From NCBI GenBank assembly GCA_947650285.1, contig CANTFL010001466.1, positions 62,001 to 126,000 of the forward strand: a DNA stretch of 64,000 nucleotides, read 5' to 3'. The position numbers were made by a program, and so were the translations under genes. Below are positions 44,189 through 56,259 of the stretch, in pieces. Position 1 is the stretch's first letter. Each line of letters starts with the position of its first letter. A model generated the notes under the pieces. That model did no database searches, was not told the DNA's origin, and was given only the letters and a program-made list of their open reading frames with translations. The stretch is from Hyaloperonospora brassicae (lineage: Eukaryota; Oomycota; Peronosporomycetes; Peronosporales; Peronosporaceae).

Positions 44189-44698
44189 CTATACTTAGAT
44201 CGATTCAAAGAAGGATATGCGAAGAAGCTAGCGCATATGTGGCATGGTCCATTCCGAGTTGCGGATATATGTGGAGATCACGCTGTGAAATTGGAGATCG
44301 CTGGAACCCCATTTCGACTATTTTCGATTATACATGTATCGAAGCTGAAGAAGTTATAGACGTTCCCTGAACGGCCAAAGGATCAGCTTACAATAGATGA
44401 AGCAGATCGTTTGGACTTTGATGAAGATCTGCTACCAGAAGACAGTTAGGAGAACGATCGTGAAGAGGGAGAATATGAAGTGAAAGAAGTATTGGACGTG
44501 CTATCTGGTCGGAGAACTCGTTATGGGCGAGTACACCGACAGTTTCTGATGAGATGGAAGGGATATCCCGACCTGAGTTGGGTAGACGAGGCCGATCTAA
44601 GTTGTTTAGCGATCTTGCAAGAGTTTGAGCGGAACCGAGTGAGTCGAAACCGTTTTATAGTGATGCAGTCTCACGAAGGAAAGTCGGATGAACCTTAA
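44189..44698 (+). pseudogene. Integrase C-terminus with degenerate chromodomain, element 2
   Basis: After the GPF-like module (HMWHGPFRVADICGDHAVKL), the frame 44,480-44,698 reads VLDVLSGRRTRYGRVHRQFL and MRWKGYPDLSWVDEADLSC, a chromodomain-like W-K-G-Y motif. Stops at about 44,187, 44,357 and 44,448 interrupt the way there. The sense coding ends at 44,698. Confidence 0.75.
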
Positions 44699-44993
44699 CG
44701 ATCTGGACAAGCATGCTGGGAGGCGGGATATGCTGATGAATGGGGTTGCAAGGTGTGCTAGTCGGTAGCATACGCTGATGGATGGGGTGGCAAGATGTGC
44801 TGAGAGGTAGTACATGCTGGTGGATGAAGCTAGTTGTGTGAGTATGGAGACAGTCAAGTGAATTACCTTACTGAATGATGTGAAGTGAGAAGGATCGAGG
44901 TCGTGGAGGTTGCAAAAATTTAATTACCAAATAAAACGATTGAATGGCTTACACGATTATAAAAGACGATCGGGATCGGACACCGATCTTGCG

Positions 44994-47621
44994 CTAAGAT
45001 GATGGGGCAGGATTGAACTTGTCCTGTAGACGAGGGATCTGCGATCCGGGAAGATCCCGATAGGCGTTACGGAACTGGTTGCGCCAAGGATCCTCTTGGT
45101 CTGCCATGTTCAACGCCTCTAGCAGATCGGCTGGGTTGTTAGAATGTCCTAGCCCTGGATACCAAACTCGCTCTTCATGTGGGCGCGGATAGTGGAGGAA
45201 GAAGGGATCCATCAAGGTTTCGAGATCGCAGTGGCCAGCAATCATGCCGTTGAGTATCATCTTCAAGAAGCTCTTCTAACGCGCTCCAAATCGAGATCGG
45301 CGTTGATTTCGCTGACGCCAGAACGTTTGCATGAACCGTTCGGATCGACGTTGTGCCGGAGAGATCGGGAAAGCGTGGGTGGATTCCCACAGAGCTTGTC
45401 GATGAGTGGACTCAAGCTCCAGGTAGCGATGACTCATGACACGATACCATCCGGTCATGGCGAACGATATCGGGTATACGGGGATTACGACATTATCCCA
45501 AGGGGCGGTAGCGTAAAGAGCCTTTATGTGTTGCCGCGAGATCAGCCCAGATGCCTAAGTCCCCGTTGGTGGGGACCGCCCGTGAGGGTGGAAAGGGAAC
45601 AAGAAATTCCGGGACTTTTGAAATAGTGGTGGAATAATAGCTCGATGGACATGGTCCTCACGCAAACCATAGCAATCTGCGAAACGGACCAAGGAGCGAT
45701 CTCGGAATCTACCCGCCGGGAAGGTGCCAGATAATTGGGAATCCACCGATCCCAGGGTTGCTACGTGGCGGAAGATTGTCGAAGTCAACGGAAGAGAGGA
45801 CTTGTTAGCCACTTGGCGCACCGGAATGATGATGCTGTTGTAGTTATAGGACAAAGGGCGATCCGAGAGCGCAATGGATCCGGGAGGCGGACTAACAGAG
45901 CCAGTCTCGCTGTGTGTTTCTCTTGTTGACGACACATTCACATCTCCTGAATCGCCATCATCTTGAATGTCAATTACGGGGACAACCGTGACCGGAGTGG
46001 AAGAATACATGAGATAACGGGGCTCCGTAGCGCTTGTAGATGGCAGACAGGATAGAGCTTGATCAAACACGGGGATCACAGGCGAAGTGGAGGCAGCCTG
46101 GGCATCCGAATAGGGGTCTGGAGTCGCGGATCGGACATCCGATCTAGGGTGACGATGAGCGGTCGATCTCGACTGGGACCACACGGACCGAGTCAGATCA
46201 TCCGAGCTCGATCCAGACTCGGCCGAATCCCCACTTCCTGTTTCGGACAAAGACGCTGATGTGGTCGATTTTGGAGGCTTCGAGGAAGGTGTTGAAGGGT
46301 TCAACTACAATAGCCGGGAGTCTGAACGAGTGGCGGAAGAATCCCTGGATCGGGACCGTGGTTGAACACGCTGACGCTTGGCCGGCGGGGTAGATGATCT
46401 CAATCTGGACCTATGGGCAAGGAATCTCGTTCCCTGGGTAGCGGAATCAGGAGACGATCCGGCCGGAGTAGCAATTCTAGTTGTAGGTCGAGCAATCAAC
46501 TCTGACGTCTGGGACACGAGTATAGCAGTATTCAGTGTGTCAAGGAGAGCACGGTGTTCTGCCATGGCCCGATCCCGATCTTGCTCTGCCTCCCTCAACA
46601 AGTCGCATACCGCGGTGTATTCCTGGAGTTGACTAAGGAGGTTAACATGCTCCACCTGTGAATGTGTCAGTTGGCCTTCCAAAGATGTCAAATAATCCAC
46701 TTGCTGAATGAGATCACTGATTGAAGCCAAGCCATCCGCGATCGATGCCTGATACAGATCTAACTCTCTCTTCAACCTTGAAACTTCCGTTTTGAGGGAG
46801 GAATGGTTGAAGGCCAGATGATCACGCTGCTGTCGGAGGTTATTGAGATCGGCTTGGAGAGAAAGGGCTTGATTTTCCAAAGTGTTGATCTGTTGCTCCA
46901 GGTTGGCCCAATCTCGATCCTCGGCCTGCAACAACTCGTGCAGATAAAAATTTAGTGCCGATTGATCCTGGGTGTATGTCAGAGACAGCTTGCATTCGTT
47001 CAATTCATGTGCAGTGTCGACGTATTGGCCTTGCATCACGTCGTACTGGCGCTGGACGAACGAGACAAACGGAGCGGCCGATCTGTGCAGAGAGTCAATC
47101 TGCTCTTGCAAGCGATCGCCTCGCGCGACAGCCTCTCGATACGACTGCTGCAGTGCGTGAATGGTGTCCGTTTGGCTGGAGAAGGTGACCTCCCGATCCC
47201 ACAAATAGGAGATCGTAGCCAGAGTGGTCCGAACATCTTCCGCAGACACTCTCGGGGGATCAACTGCGGTGCTCATGGTCGGAACAATCGCACCACGAGG
47301 TTCTCTAGCAGACAATATGTCTATCATAGACGTATCGAGGAGGAGCGATAGCGATCCGGCCGGGCCGGGTCGGTCGGAGAATATGAGGCGATCTGAGACT
47401 ATTGGAGCGTGCCCTCCGTGATCGGGTGATCTGGAAGACAAGATGCGATCCGGAGACAGAAGCACGGTGGATCCTTCCGAAGGGATCGGCGAGGTGGGGA
47501 GACGCGTTGGACAGGCCATGGGACGGACTTGAGTGCTTGATACGAAGTTGATGAGTGACTGTACTGAGGTCAATTGCTGTACAAAGGACTTCAGTACAGG
47601 GGGCGGTTGTGGCAAAGTCAT
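44994..47621 (-). pseudogene. Antisense gene of element 2 (876 codons, three stops)
   Basis: One minus-strand frame runs from ATG at 47,621 to the stop at 44,994-44,996. It is broken only by stops at 46,305-46,307 (TAG), 45,555-45,557 (TAG) and 45,276-45,278 (TAG). The ATG lies 14 bases inside the 3' LTR, and the PPT is read backwards as prolines. Parts by eye: a Ser/Pro-rich N-terminus; a long coiled coil over roughly residues 150-360 (LEQQINTLENQALSLQADLN); a basic segment with PPAKRQRVQPRSRSR, a likely nuclear signal; a Ser/Asp-rich middle; and a conserved-looking C-terminus with WYRVMSHRYLELESTHRQAL, RFMQTFWRQRNQRR and MDPFFLHYPRPHEERVWYPG. No known domain is recognised. All three stops are TAG, as expected from single changes in TGG or CAG. 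Its function in the element is unknown. Confidence 0.75.
47596..47607 (+). promoter_or_regulatory. Polypurine tract, element 2
   Basis: ACAGGGGGCGGT lies directly before the TGTGG that opens the 3' LTR. It is purine-rich but interrupted by C and T at its ends. Confidence 0.7.
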
Positions 47622-49941
47622 TAATCAAATTTTTTGACATGGATCGGTAGCCATTTGATTGAGGCGCCACTTATTGGTGAAATGGCACCAAGTGATCTGG
47701 CGATCCAATGAGAGACGGAAGGTGATCCCACGGGGATCGACGGACCGATCCAACGGTCGACCGAAGGATGGACGTGGAACGGGCTGAGACGAGGCGCAGA
47801 AAGGGGTGATTTACTTGGAACAATCTGGGACGAGTCGCGGACATAGATGATTTCCACGGTGCGATATGGGACGAGGGACTAGATTGAACGAGACGACCGA
47901 TCTGAACTGAGAAAGGTACGTCTGAGACCAGGCGATGCGACGTGACTCTTTGACAAAGGTGTTGCATCCAGGTGATCGAAGGTACACATCACCGATCTCC
48001 AATGGGAGTACTGATTTTGGTTAAGTATAGCCCGATCTGGAAGTGTGGATGTTCGTAAAGGTCCGTGGGACCGGTGTGAGAACCGTGGATGGTCCCATTG
48101 TGCGGATAAACCCTTGAGGATGGTATCGGAGCATTCACAATGAACGGAAAAACATATAGGTCCGGATCGCACTGTGTCGATCCTCAACGATCTCGAATTG
48201 GGCATCAGATCGGCCATGTTCCCTGCTGATTATGGATATATCAATGATGGAGCTATTTTATTGTAATATACATGCTTGTAGAAGGTCCATGAGGGACGTC
48301 CTAAAAGTTCAGACCGAAAGAACCAGTGGAAGCCGGTCGAATTGACGTCGCAAAATGGATTTAGACACATTCCGCATTTTGGATACTATTTTGGACTTTT
48401 CGGTACCTAAATTGGGTATTTGGTACCGTATTTGGAATTTGGTCCCTTTTTGGTGTCTAGGTACGATATCGGGAGTATTGGCGCTATCTATGAAGTACAG
48501 GTCACGAAATTTCGACAAGTGTTCAAGGGAGCGGTCAAGCTTAAAGGTGATATCGGTTTGGAGAGTGACCTACAGTTTGGATTAGGCTTAAGGATAGGTT
48601 GGCTATTAATTTGGTTGGTTAATAAACAGACTTGAACTCTACTTCTTCTGCACACGACGCGCGTTCCTCCCCTCTTCTCCGGGCAAGATTGATTTGGCTT
48701 CCCCGGCGGGTCAAGACACGCGTATAACAAGGACACAGAAGACCGATCTTGGATTGTTGGCCACGATCGAGAAGAGCGATCTCGGGAAGTTTGGCCCGGA
48801 TCGATCAAGTACTCACTCTCAACTCAACTGCCAGGGTAGCAGCAACACAAGGAAAAGGACAAGAATTTTGGTTACAAGATCGCGAGACGGCTCAAGTGTC
48901 CAGAATATCTGGACAAGGCGTTCAAGACAAGACCGAGCATGATCGAAGCGATCTACTGTACATATCGGCGTGTTTCATTTTGGCGAAACCAAGGACCGAT
49001 CTGCCAAAATTGCGTACTTCCAGCAAGAACGGCCGATCCCAAGGCAAGATCGACGCAAGACTACTATTTGCTGAGTGAAGATTTCCGCACAGCAAATACC
49101 CCGACCCGGAAGACAAATCGAGATCAGTGCGATTCTAGATCGAGATCGCGACATCTTTAACTAGAGATCGCCGCGACTCAAGATCAAGATCGCAGAACCC
49201 CTGTTCGTGGTGCGAAGATTTCCGCACCGGAAGCGAACGCTCAGCCCAACCTCTCAGCTAGATCGACATCTCACAAGGCCATTACGAAGAGCTCAAGCCA
49301 GCCCAACCGACGGGTACACAAGGTGAGCACAAGGCTATACAACAAGGCACGGATCGGAGTACCCCCTCCGTGAGTCGGCAAGTCTGGGCAAGTGGAAGAT
49401 CGACACTCACTAAAGTAATTTTGTGAGATAGACTTCACCACATCGGCGTGTTTCATTTTGGAGAAACCAAGGACCGATCTGCCCAAATTGCGCACTTCCA
49501 GCAAGATCGGCCAATCCAAAGACCAGATCGGACCGATCCCAAGGCAAGATCGACGCAAGACTACTATTTGCTGAGTGAAGATTTCCGCACAGCAAATACC
49601 CCGACCCGGAAGACAAATCGAGATCAGTGCGATTCTAGATCGAGATCGCGACATCTTTAACTAGAGATCGCCGCGACTCAAGATCAAGATCGCAGAACCC
49701 CTGTTCGTGGTGCGAAGATTTCCGCACCGGAAGCGAACGCTCAGCCCAACCTCTCAGCGAGATCGACATCTCACAAGGCCATTACGAAGAGCTCAAGCCA
49801 GCCCAACCGACGGGTACACAAGGTGAGCACAAGGCTATACAACAAGGCACGGATCGGAGTACCCCTTCCGTAAGTCGGCAAGTCTGGGCAAGTGGAAGAT
49901 CGACACTCACTAAATTATTTTGTGAGACCGACTTCATTACA
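47608..49941 (+). repeat. 3' LTR of element 2 (2,334 bp)
   Basis: It is near-identical to the 5' LTR, including the internal end duplication (units from about 48,965 and 49,442). The last bases are TTACA instead of CCACA. It is followed by TTAA. Confidence 0.93.
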
Positions 49942-50012
49942 TTAACTTCTTCAGACCCTAAGGCTTCCTGCATACCAAACTATAAATCAAAAGACAAAGC
50001 TATAAATACGAT
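49942..50012. other. 71-bp spacer between retrotransposon and tRNA array
   Basis: A short AT-rich piece (two CTATAAAT words) is left between the 3' LTR of element 2 and the first base of the tandem array. No gene. Confidence 0.7.
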
Positions 50013-50519
50013 TGCTATCCTTATCTGCCGACCTGCTATGTCGCTCTTCTCGCTACTGGTGCACACCTACATAGTGCTTTCTGATGATGCATGTGGGCTC
50101 ACGTGCATCCAAATCACTACAGCAGCAATACACGTGCCGATTTACAGCCTGATCGAAAAGTCACTCCGAGGTCGGGTCCCGTTACATACAATCGAGCGTG
50201 CAGATACCACTATCGTATCAGTAGTACTTTATACTGTCGAAGCTTGTATACAGTGATCCAAGCTGTTGATGGCGGGTGTTTCAGTGCTATATGTGAACAC
50301 CTTCGTATCACGTTATGTGTGGAGAGCATCGAGGCCACGTGATGGTGAAGGCACTCATATGACTTGATAGCTCAAGCGGCGATCTCTGTTGCAACGGGTC
50401 GTCTGTCGAAGGCGGGAATGGCAGATCTATACATAAGGCGTCTGTGCACATCATTGACGCGTGAGGTTGTTGTGTTTGTATGTATTTTGTGTGTGAATGT
50501 GATGTGTGCCACTCGAGCT

Positions 50520-50591
50520 AGCACTTTGGCGCAGAGGAAGCGTGTTGGGCTCATAACCCAAAGGTCGTTGGATCGAGACCAACAAGTGCTA
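50520..50591 (+). tRNA. Initiator tRNA-Met (CAT), copy 1
   Basis: The cloverleaf is complete: acceptor AGCACTT/AAGTGCT, D-stem GCGC/GCGT, anticodon stem TTGGG/CCCAA with loop CTCATAA (anticodon CAT), T-stem GTTGG/CCAAC, discriminator A, CCA not encoded. Initiator marks are A1:T72, three G:C pairs next to the anticodon loop, A20 in the D-loop and A54/A60 in the T-loop (ATCGAGA). The Pol III A box (TGGCGCAGAGG) and B box (GGATCGAGACC) are internal. No run of four T's follows within the spacer's first 450 bases. Confidence 0.96.
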
Positions 50592-51093
50592 TCCTTATCT
50601 GCCGACCTGCTATGTCGCTCTTCTCGCTACTGGTGCACACCTACATAGTGCTTTCTGATGATGCATGTGGGCTCACGTGCATCCAAATCACTACAGCAGC
50701 AATACACGTGCCGATTTACAGCCTGATCGAAAAGTCACTCCGAGGTCGGGTCCCGTTACATACAATCGAGCGTGCAGATACCACTCTCGTATCAGTAGTA
50801 CTTTATACTGTCGAAGCTTGTATACAGTGATCCAAGCTGTTGATGGCGGGTGTTTCAGTGCTATATGTGAACACCTTCGTATCACGTTATGTGTGGAGAG
50901 CATCGAGGCCACGTGATGGTGAAGGCACTCATATGACTTGATAGCTCAAGCGGCGATCTCTGTTGCAACGGGTCGTCTGTCGAAGGCGGGAATGGCAGAT
51001 CTATACATAAGGCGTCTGTGCACATGATTGACGCGTGAGGTTGTTGTGTTTGTATGTATTTTGTGTGTGAATGTGATGTGTGCCACTCGAGCT

Positions 51094-51165
51094 AGCACTT
51101 TGGCGCAGAGGAAGCGTGTTGGGCTCATAACCCAAAGGTCGTTGGATCGAGACCAACAAGTGCTA
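51094..51165 (+). tRNA. Initiator tRNA-Met (CAT), copy 2
   Basis: Same sequence as copy 1, 574 bases further on. Confidence 0.96.
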
Positions 51166-51667
51166 TCCTTATCTGCCGACCTGCTATGTCGCTCTTCTCG
51201 CTACTGGTGCACACCTACATAGTGCTTTCTGATGATGCATGTGGGCTCACGTGCATCCAAATCACTACAGCAGCAATACACGTGCCGATTTACAGCCTGA
51301 TCGAAAAGTCACTCCGAGGTCGGGTCCCGTTACATACAATCGAGCGTGCAGATACCACTATCGTATCAGTAGTACTTTATACTGTCGAAGCTTGTATACA
51401 GTGATCCAAGCTGTTGATGGCGGGTGTTTCAGTGCTATATGTGAACACCTTCGTATCACGTTATGTGTGGAGAGCATCGAGGCCACGTGATGGTGAAGGC
51501 ACTCATATGACTTGATAGCTCAAGCGGCGATCTCTGTTGCAACGGGTCGTCTGTCGAAGGCGGGAATGGCAGATCTATACATAAGGCGTCTGTGCACATG
51601 ATTGACGCGTGAGGTTGTTGTGTTTGTATGTATTTTGTGTGTGAATGTGATGTGTGCCACTCGAGCT

Positions 51668-51739
51668 AGCACTTTGGCGCAGAGGAAGCGTGTTGGGCTC
51701 ATAACCCAAAGGTCGTTGGATCGAGACCAACAAGTGCTA
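51668..51739 (+). tRNA. Initiator tRNA-Met (CAT), copy 3
   Basis: Same sequence as copy 1. Confidence 0.96.
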
Positions 51740-52241
51740 TCCTTATCTGCCGACCTGCTATGTCGCTCTTCTCGCTACTGGTGCACACCTACATAGTGCT
51801 TTCTGATGATGCATGTGGGCTCACGTGCATCCAAATCACTACAGCAGCAATACACGTGCCGATTTACAGCCTGATCGAAAAGTCACTCCGAGGTCGGGTC
51901 CCGTTACATACAATCGAGCGTGCAGATACCACTATCGTATCAGTAGTACTTTATACTGTCGAAGCTTGTATACAGTGATCCAAGCTGTTGATGGCGGGTG
52001 TTTCAGTGCTATATGTGAACACCTTCGTATCACGTTATGTGTGGAGAGCATCGAGGCCACGTGATGGTGAAGGCACTCATATGACTTGATAGCTCAAGCG
52101 GCGATCTCTGTTGCAACGGGTCGTCTGTCGAAGGCGGGAATGGCAGATCTATACATAAGGCGTCTGTGCACATCATTGACGCGTGAGGTTGTTGTGTTTG
52201 TATGTATTTTGTGTGTGAATGTGATGTGTGCCACTCGAGCT

Positions 52242-52313
52242 AGCACTTTGGCGCAGAGGAAGCGTGTTGGGCTCATAACCCAAAGGTCGTTGGATCGAGA
52301 CCAACAAGTGCTA
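52242..52313 (+). tRNA. Initiator tRNA-Met (CAT), copy 4
   Basis: Same sequence as copy 1. Confidence 0.96.
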
Positions 52314-52815
52314 TCCTTATCTGCCGACCTGCTATGTCGCTCTTCTCGCTACTGGTGCACACCTACATAGTGCTTTCTGATGATGCATGTGGGCTCACGT
52401 GCATCCAAATCACTACAGCAGCAATACACGTGCCGATTTACAGCCTGATCGAAAAGTCACTCCGAGGTCGGGTCCCGTTACATACAATCGAGCGTGCAGA
52501 TACCACTATCGTATCAGTAGTACTTTATACTGTCGAAGCTTGTATACAGTGATCCAAGCTGTTGATGGCGGGTGTTTCAGTGCTATATGTGAACACCTTC
52601 GTATCACGTTATGTGTGGAGAGCATCGAGGCCACGTGATGGTGAAGGCACTCATATGACTTGATAGCTCAAGCGGCGATCTCTGTTGCAACGGGTCGTCT
52701 GTCGAAGGCGGGAATGGCAGATCTATACATAAGGCGTCTGTGCACATCATTGACGCGTGAGGTTGTTGTGTTTGTATGTATTTTGTGTGTGAATGTGATG
52801 TGTGCCACTCGAGCT

Positions 52816-52887
52816 AGCACTTTGGCGCAGAGGAAGCGTGTTGGGCTCATAACCCAAAGGTCGTTGGATCGAGACCAACAAGTGCTA
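52816..52887 (+). tRNA. Initiator tRNA-Met (CAT), copy 5
   Basis: Same sequence as copy 1. Confidence 0.96.
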
Positions 52888-53389
52888 TCCTTATCTGCCG
52901 ACCTGCTATGTCGCTCTTCTCGCTACTGGTGCACACCTACATAGTGCTTTCTGATGATGCATGTGGGCTCACGTGCATCCAAATCACTACAGCAGCAATA
53001 CACGTGCCGATTTACAGCCTGATCGAAAAGTCACTCCGAGGTCGGGTCCCGTTACATACAATCGAGCGTGCAGATACCACTATCGTATCAGTAGTACTTT
53101 ATACTGTCGAAGCTTGTATACAGTGATCCAAGCTGTTGATGGCGGGTGTTTCAGTGCTATATGTGAACACCTTCGTATCACGTTATGTGTGGAGAGCATC
53201 GAGGCCACGTGATGGTGAAGGCACTCATATGACTTGATAGCTCAAGCGGCGATCTCTGTTGCAACGGGTCGTCTGTCGAAGGCGGGAATGGCAGATCTAT
53301 ACATAAGGCGTCTGTGCACATCATTGACGCGTGAGGTTGTTGTGTTTGTATGTATTTTGTGTGTGAATGTGATGTGTGCCACTCGAGCT

Positions 53390-53461
53390 AGCACTTTGGC
53401 GCAGAGGAAGCGTGTTGGGCTCATAACCCAAAGGTCGTTGGATCGAGACCAACAAGTGCTA
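53390..53461 (+). tRNA. Initiator tRNA-Met (CAT), copy 6
   Basis: Same sequence as copy 1. Confidence 0.96.
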
Positions 53462-53963
53462 TCCTTATCTGCCGACCTGCTATGTCGCTCTTCTCGCTAC
53501 TGGTGCACACCTACATAGTGCTTTCTGATGATGCATGTGGGCTCACGTGCATCCAAATCACTACAGCAGCAATACACGTGCCGATTTACAGCCTGATCGA
53601 AAAGTCACTCCGAGGTCGGGTCCCGTTACATACAATCGAGCGTGCAGATACCACTATCGTATCAGTAGTACTTTATACTGTCGAAGCTTGTATACAGTGA
53701 TCCAAGCTGTTGATGGCGGGTGTTTCAGTGCTATATGTGAACACCTTCGTATCACGTTATGTGTGGAGAGCATCGAGGCCACGTGATGGTGAAGGCACTC
53801 ATATGACTTGATAGCTCAAGCGGCGATCTCTGTTGCAACGGGTCGTCTGTCGAAGGCGGGAATGGCAGATCTATACATAAGGCGTCTGTGCACATCATTG
53901 ACGCGTGAGGTTGTTGTGTTTGTATGTATTTTGTGTGTGAATGTGATGTGTGCCACTCGAGCT

Positions 53964-54035
53964 AGCACTTTGGCGCAGAGGAAGCGTGTTGGGCTCATAA
54001 CCCAAAGGTCGTTGGATCGAGACCAACAAGTGCTA
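53964..54035 (+). tRNA. Initiator tRNA-Met (CAT), copy 7
   Basis: Same sequence as copy 1. Confidence 0.96.
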
Positions 54036-54537
54036 TCCTTATCTGCCGACCTGCTATGTCGCTCTTCTCGCTACTGGTGCACACCTACATAGTGCTTTCT
54101 GATGATGCATGTGGGCTCACGTGCATCCAAATCACTACAGCAGCAATACACGTGCCGATTTACAGCCTGATCGAAAAGTCACTCCGAGGTCGGGTCCCGT
54201 TACATACAATCGAGCGTGCAGATACCACTATCGTATCAGTAGTACTTTATACTGTCGAAGCTTGTATACAGTGATCCAAGCTGTTGATGGCGGGTGTTTC
54301 AGTGCTATATGTGAACACCTTCGTATCACGTTATGTGTGGAGAGCATCGAGGCCACGTGATGGTGAAGGCACTCATATGACTTGATAGCTCAAGCGGCGA
54401 TCTCTGTTGCAACGGGTCGTCTGTCGAAGGCGGGAATGGCAGATCTATACATAAGGCGTCTGTGCACATCATTGACGCGTGAGGTTGTTGTGTTTGTATG
54501 TATTTTGTGTGTGAATGTGATGTGTGCCACTCGAGCT

Positions 54538-54609
54538 AGCACTTTGGCGCAGAGGAAGCGTGTTGGGCTCATAACCCAAAGGTCGTTGGATCGAGACCAA
54601 CAAGTGCTA
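54538..54609 (+). tRNA. Initiator tRNA-Met (CAT), copy 8
   Basis: Same sequence as copy 1. Confidence 0.96.
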
Positions 54610-55111
54610 TCCTTATCTGCCGACCTGCTATGTCGCTCTTCTCGCTACTGGTGCACACCTACATAGTGCTTTCTGATGATGCATGTGGGCTCACGTGCAT
54701 CCAAATCACTACAGCAGCAATACACGTGCCGATTTACAGCCTGATCGAAAAGTCACTCCGAGGTCGGGTCCCGTTACATACAATCGAGCGTGCAGATACC
54801 ACTATCGTATCAGTAGTACTTTATACTGTCGAAGCTTGTATACAGTGATCCAAGCTGTTGATGGCGGGTGTTTCAGTGCTATATGTGAACACCTTCGTAT
54901 CACGTTATGTGTGGAGAGCATCGAGGCCACGTGATGGTGAAGGCACTCATATGACTTGATAGCTCAAGCGGCGATCTCTGTTGCAACGGGTCGTCTGTCG
55001 AAGGCGGGAATGGCAGATCTATACATAAGGCGTCTGTGCACATCATTGACGCGTGAGGTTGTTGTGTTTGTATGTATTTTGTGTGTGAATGTGATGTGTG
55101 CCACTCGAGCT

Positions 55112-55183
55112 AGCACTTTGGCGCAGAGGAAGCGTGTTGGGCTCATAACCCAAAGGTCGTTGGATCGAGACCAACAAGTGCTA
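55112..55183 (+). tRNA. Initiator tRNA-Met (CAT), copy 9
   Basis: Same sequence as copy 1. Confidence 0.96.
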
Positions 55184-55685
55184 TCCTTATCTGCCGACCT
55201 GCTATGTCGCTCTTCTCGCTACTGGTGCACACCTACATAGTGCTTTCTGATGATGCATGTGGGCTCACGTGCATCCAAATCACTACAGCAGCAATACACG
55301 TGCCGATTTACAGCCTGATCGAAAAGTCACTCCGAGGTCGGGTCCCGTTACATACAATCGAGCGTGCAGATACCACTATCGTATCAGTAGTACTTTATAC
55401 TGTCGAAGCTTGTATACAGTGATCCAAGCTGTTGATGGCGGGTGTTTCAGTGCTATATGTGAACACCTTCGTATCACGTTATGTGTGGAGAGCATCGAGG
55501 CCACGTGATGGTGAAGGCACTCATATGACTTGATAGCTCAAGCGGCGATCTCTGTTGCAACGGGTCGTCTGTCGAAGGCGGGAATGGCAGATCTATACAT
55601 AAGGCGTCTGTGCACATCATTGACGCGTGAGGTTGTTGTGTTTGTATGTATTTTGTGTGTGAATGTGATGTGTGCCACTCGAGCT

Positions 55686-55757
55686 AGCACTTTGGCGCAG
55701 AGGAAGCGTGTTGGGCTCATAACCCAAAGGTCGTTGGATCGAGACCAACAAGTGCTA
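55686..55757 (+). tRNA. Initiator tRNA-Met (CAT), copy 10
   Basis: Same sequence as copy 1. Confidence 0.96.
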
Positions 55758-56259
55758 TCCTTATCTGCCGACCTGCTATGTCGCTCTTCTCGCTACTGGT
55801 GCACACCTACATAGTGCTTTCTGATGATGCATGTGGGCTCACGTGCATCCAAATCACTACAGCAGCAATACACGTGCCGATTTACAGCCTGATCGAAAAG
55901 TCACTCCGAGGTCGGGTCCCGTTACATACAATCGAGCGTGCAGATACCACTATCGTATCAGTAGTACTTTATACTGTCGAAGCTTGTATACAGTGATCCA
56001 AGCTGTTGATGGCGGGTGTTTCAGTGCTATATGTGAACACCTTCGTATCACGTTATGTGTGGAGAGCATCGAGGCCACGTGATGGTGAAGGCACTCATAT
56101 GACTTGATAGCTCAAGCGGCGATCTCTGTTGCAACGGGTCGTCTGTCGAAGGCGGGAATGGCAGATCTATACATAAGGCGTCTGTGCACATCATTGACGC
56201 GTGAGGTTGTTGTGTTTGTATGTATTTTGTGTGTGAATGTGATGTGTGCCACTCGAGCT

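Larger units (their letters stand above)
34476..49941 (+). mobile_element. 15.5-kb Ty3/gypsy LTR retrotransposon with dual RNase H and antisense gene
   Basis: It is bounded by 2.33-kb LTRs, with a PBS at 36,812 and a PPT at 47,596. The sense order is gag with zinc knuckles, protease, RT, RNase H, a second RNase H, integrase and a degenerate chromodomain. The integrase catalytic triad is kept, but gag and RT have many stops. An 876-codon antisense frame lies between pol and the 3' LTR. Dual-RNase-H Ty3/gypsy elements have been reported from oomycetes (and independently from plant Tat elements), and the protein text here fits that oomycete group. The LTRs are almost identical, so the insertion is recent although the coding parts are broken. 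Confidence 0.93.
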
